Positions 62,753-64,000 of a stretch of 64,000 bases of DNA are shown in pieces. Origin of the DNA: Alkalimonas mucilaginosa (GTDB lineage: Bacteria; Pseudomonadota; Gammaproteobacteria; Enterobacterales; Alteromonadaceae); assembly GCF_036327005.1 (NCBI RefSeq), contig NZ_JAUGZK010000002.1, forward strand, positions 310,001 through 374,000, written 5' to 3'. Each line of letters begins with the position of its first letter. The first letter of the stretch is position 1. A model generated the notes under the pieces. That model was not told the DNA's origin and did no database searches. It saw only the letters and a program-made list of their open reading frames with translations. Position numbers and translations under genes: made by a program.

Positions 62753-62984
62753 GGCTGGCTGGGAGCATACGGTCCAGTAGCTCCAGCAAATCGACAAAGT
62801 GGAACTGTGCGGAACGGCTCTGGCCTTGTAACCAGCTAAGCCAGTTGAATTGCTGTTGGCACTCCGCAGTATTCTGGCAAGTCAAGGCTGGATGATGAGA
62901 GTGCAATAAGCTAAAACCAGCCGCTGCCAACAGCGCAGCTGCCAGCACTAAAGTGCGTGTTTTATGCTGTAAAAGTCCTTTCAT
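62739..62984 (-). CDS. Hypothetical membrane-anchored or secreted protein, 81 aa
   Basis: I do not recognise it. It has a hydrophobic N-terminal helix (LVLAAALLAAAGFSLLHS) that could be an anchor or signal. A likely periplasmic tail follows, with two Cys in LTCQNTAECQQQF that might form a disulfide. It overlaps the DUF2970 start by 14 bases, suggesting translational coupling. The ribosome-binding site is weak. Confidence 0.6.
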   Translation of the reverse strand: MKGLLQHKTRTLVLAAALLAAAGFSLLHSHHPALTCQNTAECQQQFNWLSWLQGQSRSAQFHFVDLLELLDRMLPASHDSK

Positions 62985-63077
62985 CAGTGAAAATCCCGGA
63001 GCATCCTAACTATGGGGCATACCATAGCAAAAATTCGTCCGGGATACAAGTTATTTACTTTTGTGTTGATCTGTTGC

Positions 63078-63683
63078 TCAGAATGAGGCTGTCAGACCAA
63101 AGAACACAGCCCGATCACCACTTTCTTTTTTGGTAGCAAAGGCCGAGGCAGTTAAGGTATCAGTAATGGCGTAATTCAGGCTGATGCCGATATCGTACAG
63201 GGACTCGTCCGAGTCTTCCCAGCCGGCATGCAAACCAATACTCCATTGGTCGTTCAAGGCAAACTCGGTACTGGCTTCAATGTAGATATTATCAAATTCG
63301 TCGTAGTAGAAAACCAGCCCTGCAAAACCAAAGTCGAGGCCGATATGGTATTCCAGGTAATCTTCATCAATGCCATCGAAGCGGTATTGCAGTACCCCAA
63401 AATCCAGTGCCAGACTCTCGCTGACATCAAAACCGTACCCAAGATACAGATTGGTTTCCGAACCAACCTCCTGGTCGGTCGTACCCCAAAAACCAGCGTA
63501 AAAACCTTTGTAGTCCGCTTCGATGGAACCTTGAATATGAAAGTGATTGGTGAGTTTGTAACCCCGGAATACGTATTTGGTCATACCGCTGACTTCAGCG
63601 CTAATACCAACTTCATCCGCCTGAGCCGCCGGCAGGCTGCCCAGAGCCAAGACCAGTGCGCTGGCTAACATTGTTTTCTTCAT
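63078..63683 (-). CDS. TorF-family putative porin
   Basis: Outer-membrane beta-barrel protein of 201 residues. It has a signal peptide MKKTMLASALVLALGSLPAA-QA and a TIGR02001-type pattern: VSGMTKYVFRGYKLTNHFH, GFYAGFWGTTDQEVGSETNL, LGYGFDVSESLALDFG and a final Phe typical of barrels. AAGGAC precedes the ATG at 63683; the longer frame adds 18 non-family residues. Substrate unknown. It lies between dam and rpe, which are usually closer together. Confidence 0.87.
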   Translation of the reverse strand: MKKTMLASALVLALGSLPAAQADEVGISAEVSGMTKYVFRGYKLTNHFHIQGSIEADYKGFYAGFWGTTDQEVGSETNLYLGYGFDVSESLALDFGVLQYRFDGIDEDYLEYHIGLDFGFAGLVFYYDEFDNIYIEASTEFALNDQWSIGLHAGWEDSDESLYDIGISLNYAITDTLTASAFATKKESGDRAVFFGLTASF

Positions 63684-63907
63684 GGTAGTTGTCCTTATGT
63701 TTTGGTTATCACACCCAGATTCCAAAATACGTGCCACTAAGTTTTAATTTTTAAAATCAATGTTTTGAGATTAGTTTGCGGTTTTGAACTTAGGCTAAAT
63801 GGGCTGTGCTGGTGCAGTGCTGCCTGCTTTTTGTGCAATGAAGGCGAGTGCTTTTCAGATGTAAATTCAGTAAAGTAGCCACTCTTAACTGGTGGGAGAA
63901 CTCAGTC

Positions 63908-64000
63908 ATGCAACCTTATTTAATTGCGCCCTCTATTTTATCTGCCGATTTCGCCCGTTTAGGTGAGGATGTGGATCTGGTGTTGGCCGCTGGTGCTGAT
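63908..64000 (+). CDS. rpe: Ribulose-phosphate 3-epimerase (5' end only)
   Basis: The window ends 31 codons in. MQPYLIAPSILSADFARLGED is the Rpe N-terminus. GGGAG lies upstream of the ATG. It belongs to the aroK-aroB-damX-dam-rpe order of E. coli, but here is separated from dam by three minus-strand genes and should have its own promoter in the 63684-63907 gap. Confidence 0.93.
   Translation, partial: MQPYLIAPSILSADFARLGEDVDLVLAAGAD

Noticed and set aside
1..64000. rRNA, tRNA, CRISPR array, insertion sequence or prophage
   Set aside because: Looked for characteristic sequences on both strands and saw none; spaces between genes are short and mostly explained by promoters and terminators.

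Overview
The window is a stretch of ordinary chromosome from a gammaproteobacterium of the Alteromonadales type. My best guess is the Rheinheimera/Alishewanella/Arsukibacterium group, inferred from gene content only. Supporting signs are a complete Na+-pumping NADH:quinone reductase operon with its maturation genes (nqrABCDEF-apbE-nqrM), metJ divergent from metBLF, a stand-alone argCBFGH operon, FabV as enoyl reductase, a HexR-like box before tal-pgi, a DUF3545 gene, a type IV pilus pilMNOPQ operon before aroKB-damX-dam, and many small signalling genes. No rRNA, tRNA, CRISPR, phage or insertion sequence was recognised. Genes are dense and often overlap by 1 to 14 bases.

Layout. 1-6000: a minus-strand group (ampG end, a hypothetical gene, a secreted cyclophilin, a YajG-type lipoprotein, rlmG) faces plus-strand alkB-like, bolA and fabV. 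6000-13400: the nqr operon with a structured-looking leader and its own terminator. 13400-24050: an M17 aminopeptidase, then signalling genes: a BarA-like hybrid kinase, a HIT protein, an HDOD protein, RdgC (minus), a histidine kinase (minus), and a divergent CheY - CheC - PAS-GGDEF operon. 24080-29700: the thr operon (a Thr/Ile leader peptide, an attenuator, thrABC) with ung. 29740-32700: minus-strand DUF3545, pgi and tal. 32800-37200: a REC-TPR protein, yaaA, gsk, and a SHOCT-DUF4870 membrane protein. 37300-38850: a short malic enzyme behind a strong promoter and a long folded leader. 38860-44015: metJ / metBLF with met boxes. 44080-49610: argCBFGH behind tandem ARG boxes. 49628-52183: mrcA (minus). 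52336-57158: pilMNOPQ. 57188-58618: an AT-rich insert carrying one secreted repeat protein, bounded by two copies of the same 27-base palindrome. 58768-62592: aroK, aroB, damX, dam. 62555-63683: three minus-strand genes (DUF2970, a hypothetical gene, a TorF-type porin). From 63908: the start of rpe.

How it fits together. Amino-acid synthesis dominates. Both bifunctional aspartokinase/homoserine dehydrogenases (ThrA and MetL) are here, each under its own control: attenuation for thr and MetJ for met. A perfect met-box octamer also sits inside the likely thr promoter. The arg operon carries a textbook pair of ArgR sites. The most unusual locus is the cassette between pilQ and aroK. It holds a secreted protein of seven 36-residue repeats built on an S-P-x-P-x-x-W core that I do not recognise, flanked by duplicated palindromes. 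The second most interesting is the phospho-signalling module at 20041-24054, where a kinase, a single-domain receiver, a CheC-type phosphatase and a diguanylate cyclase lie together.
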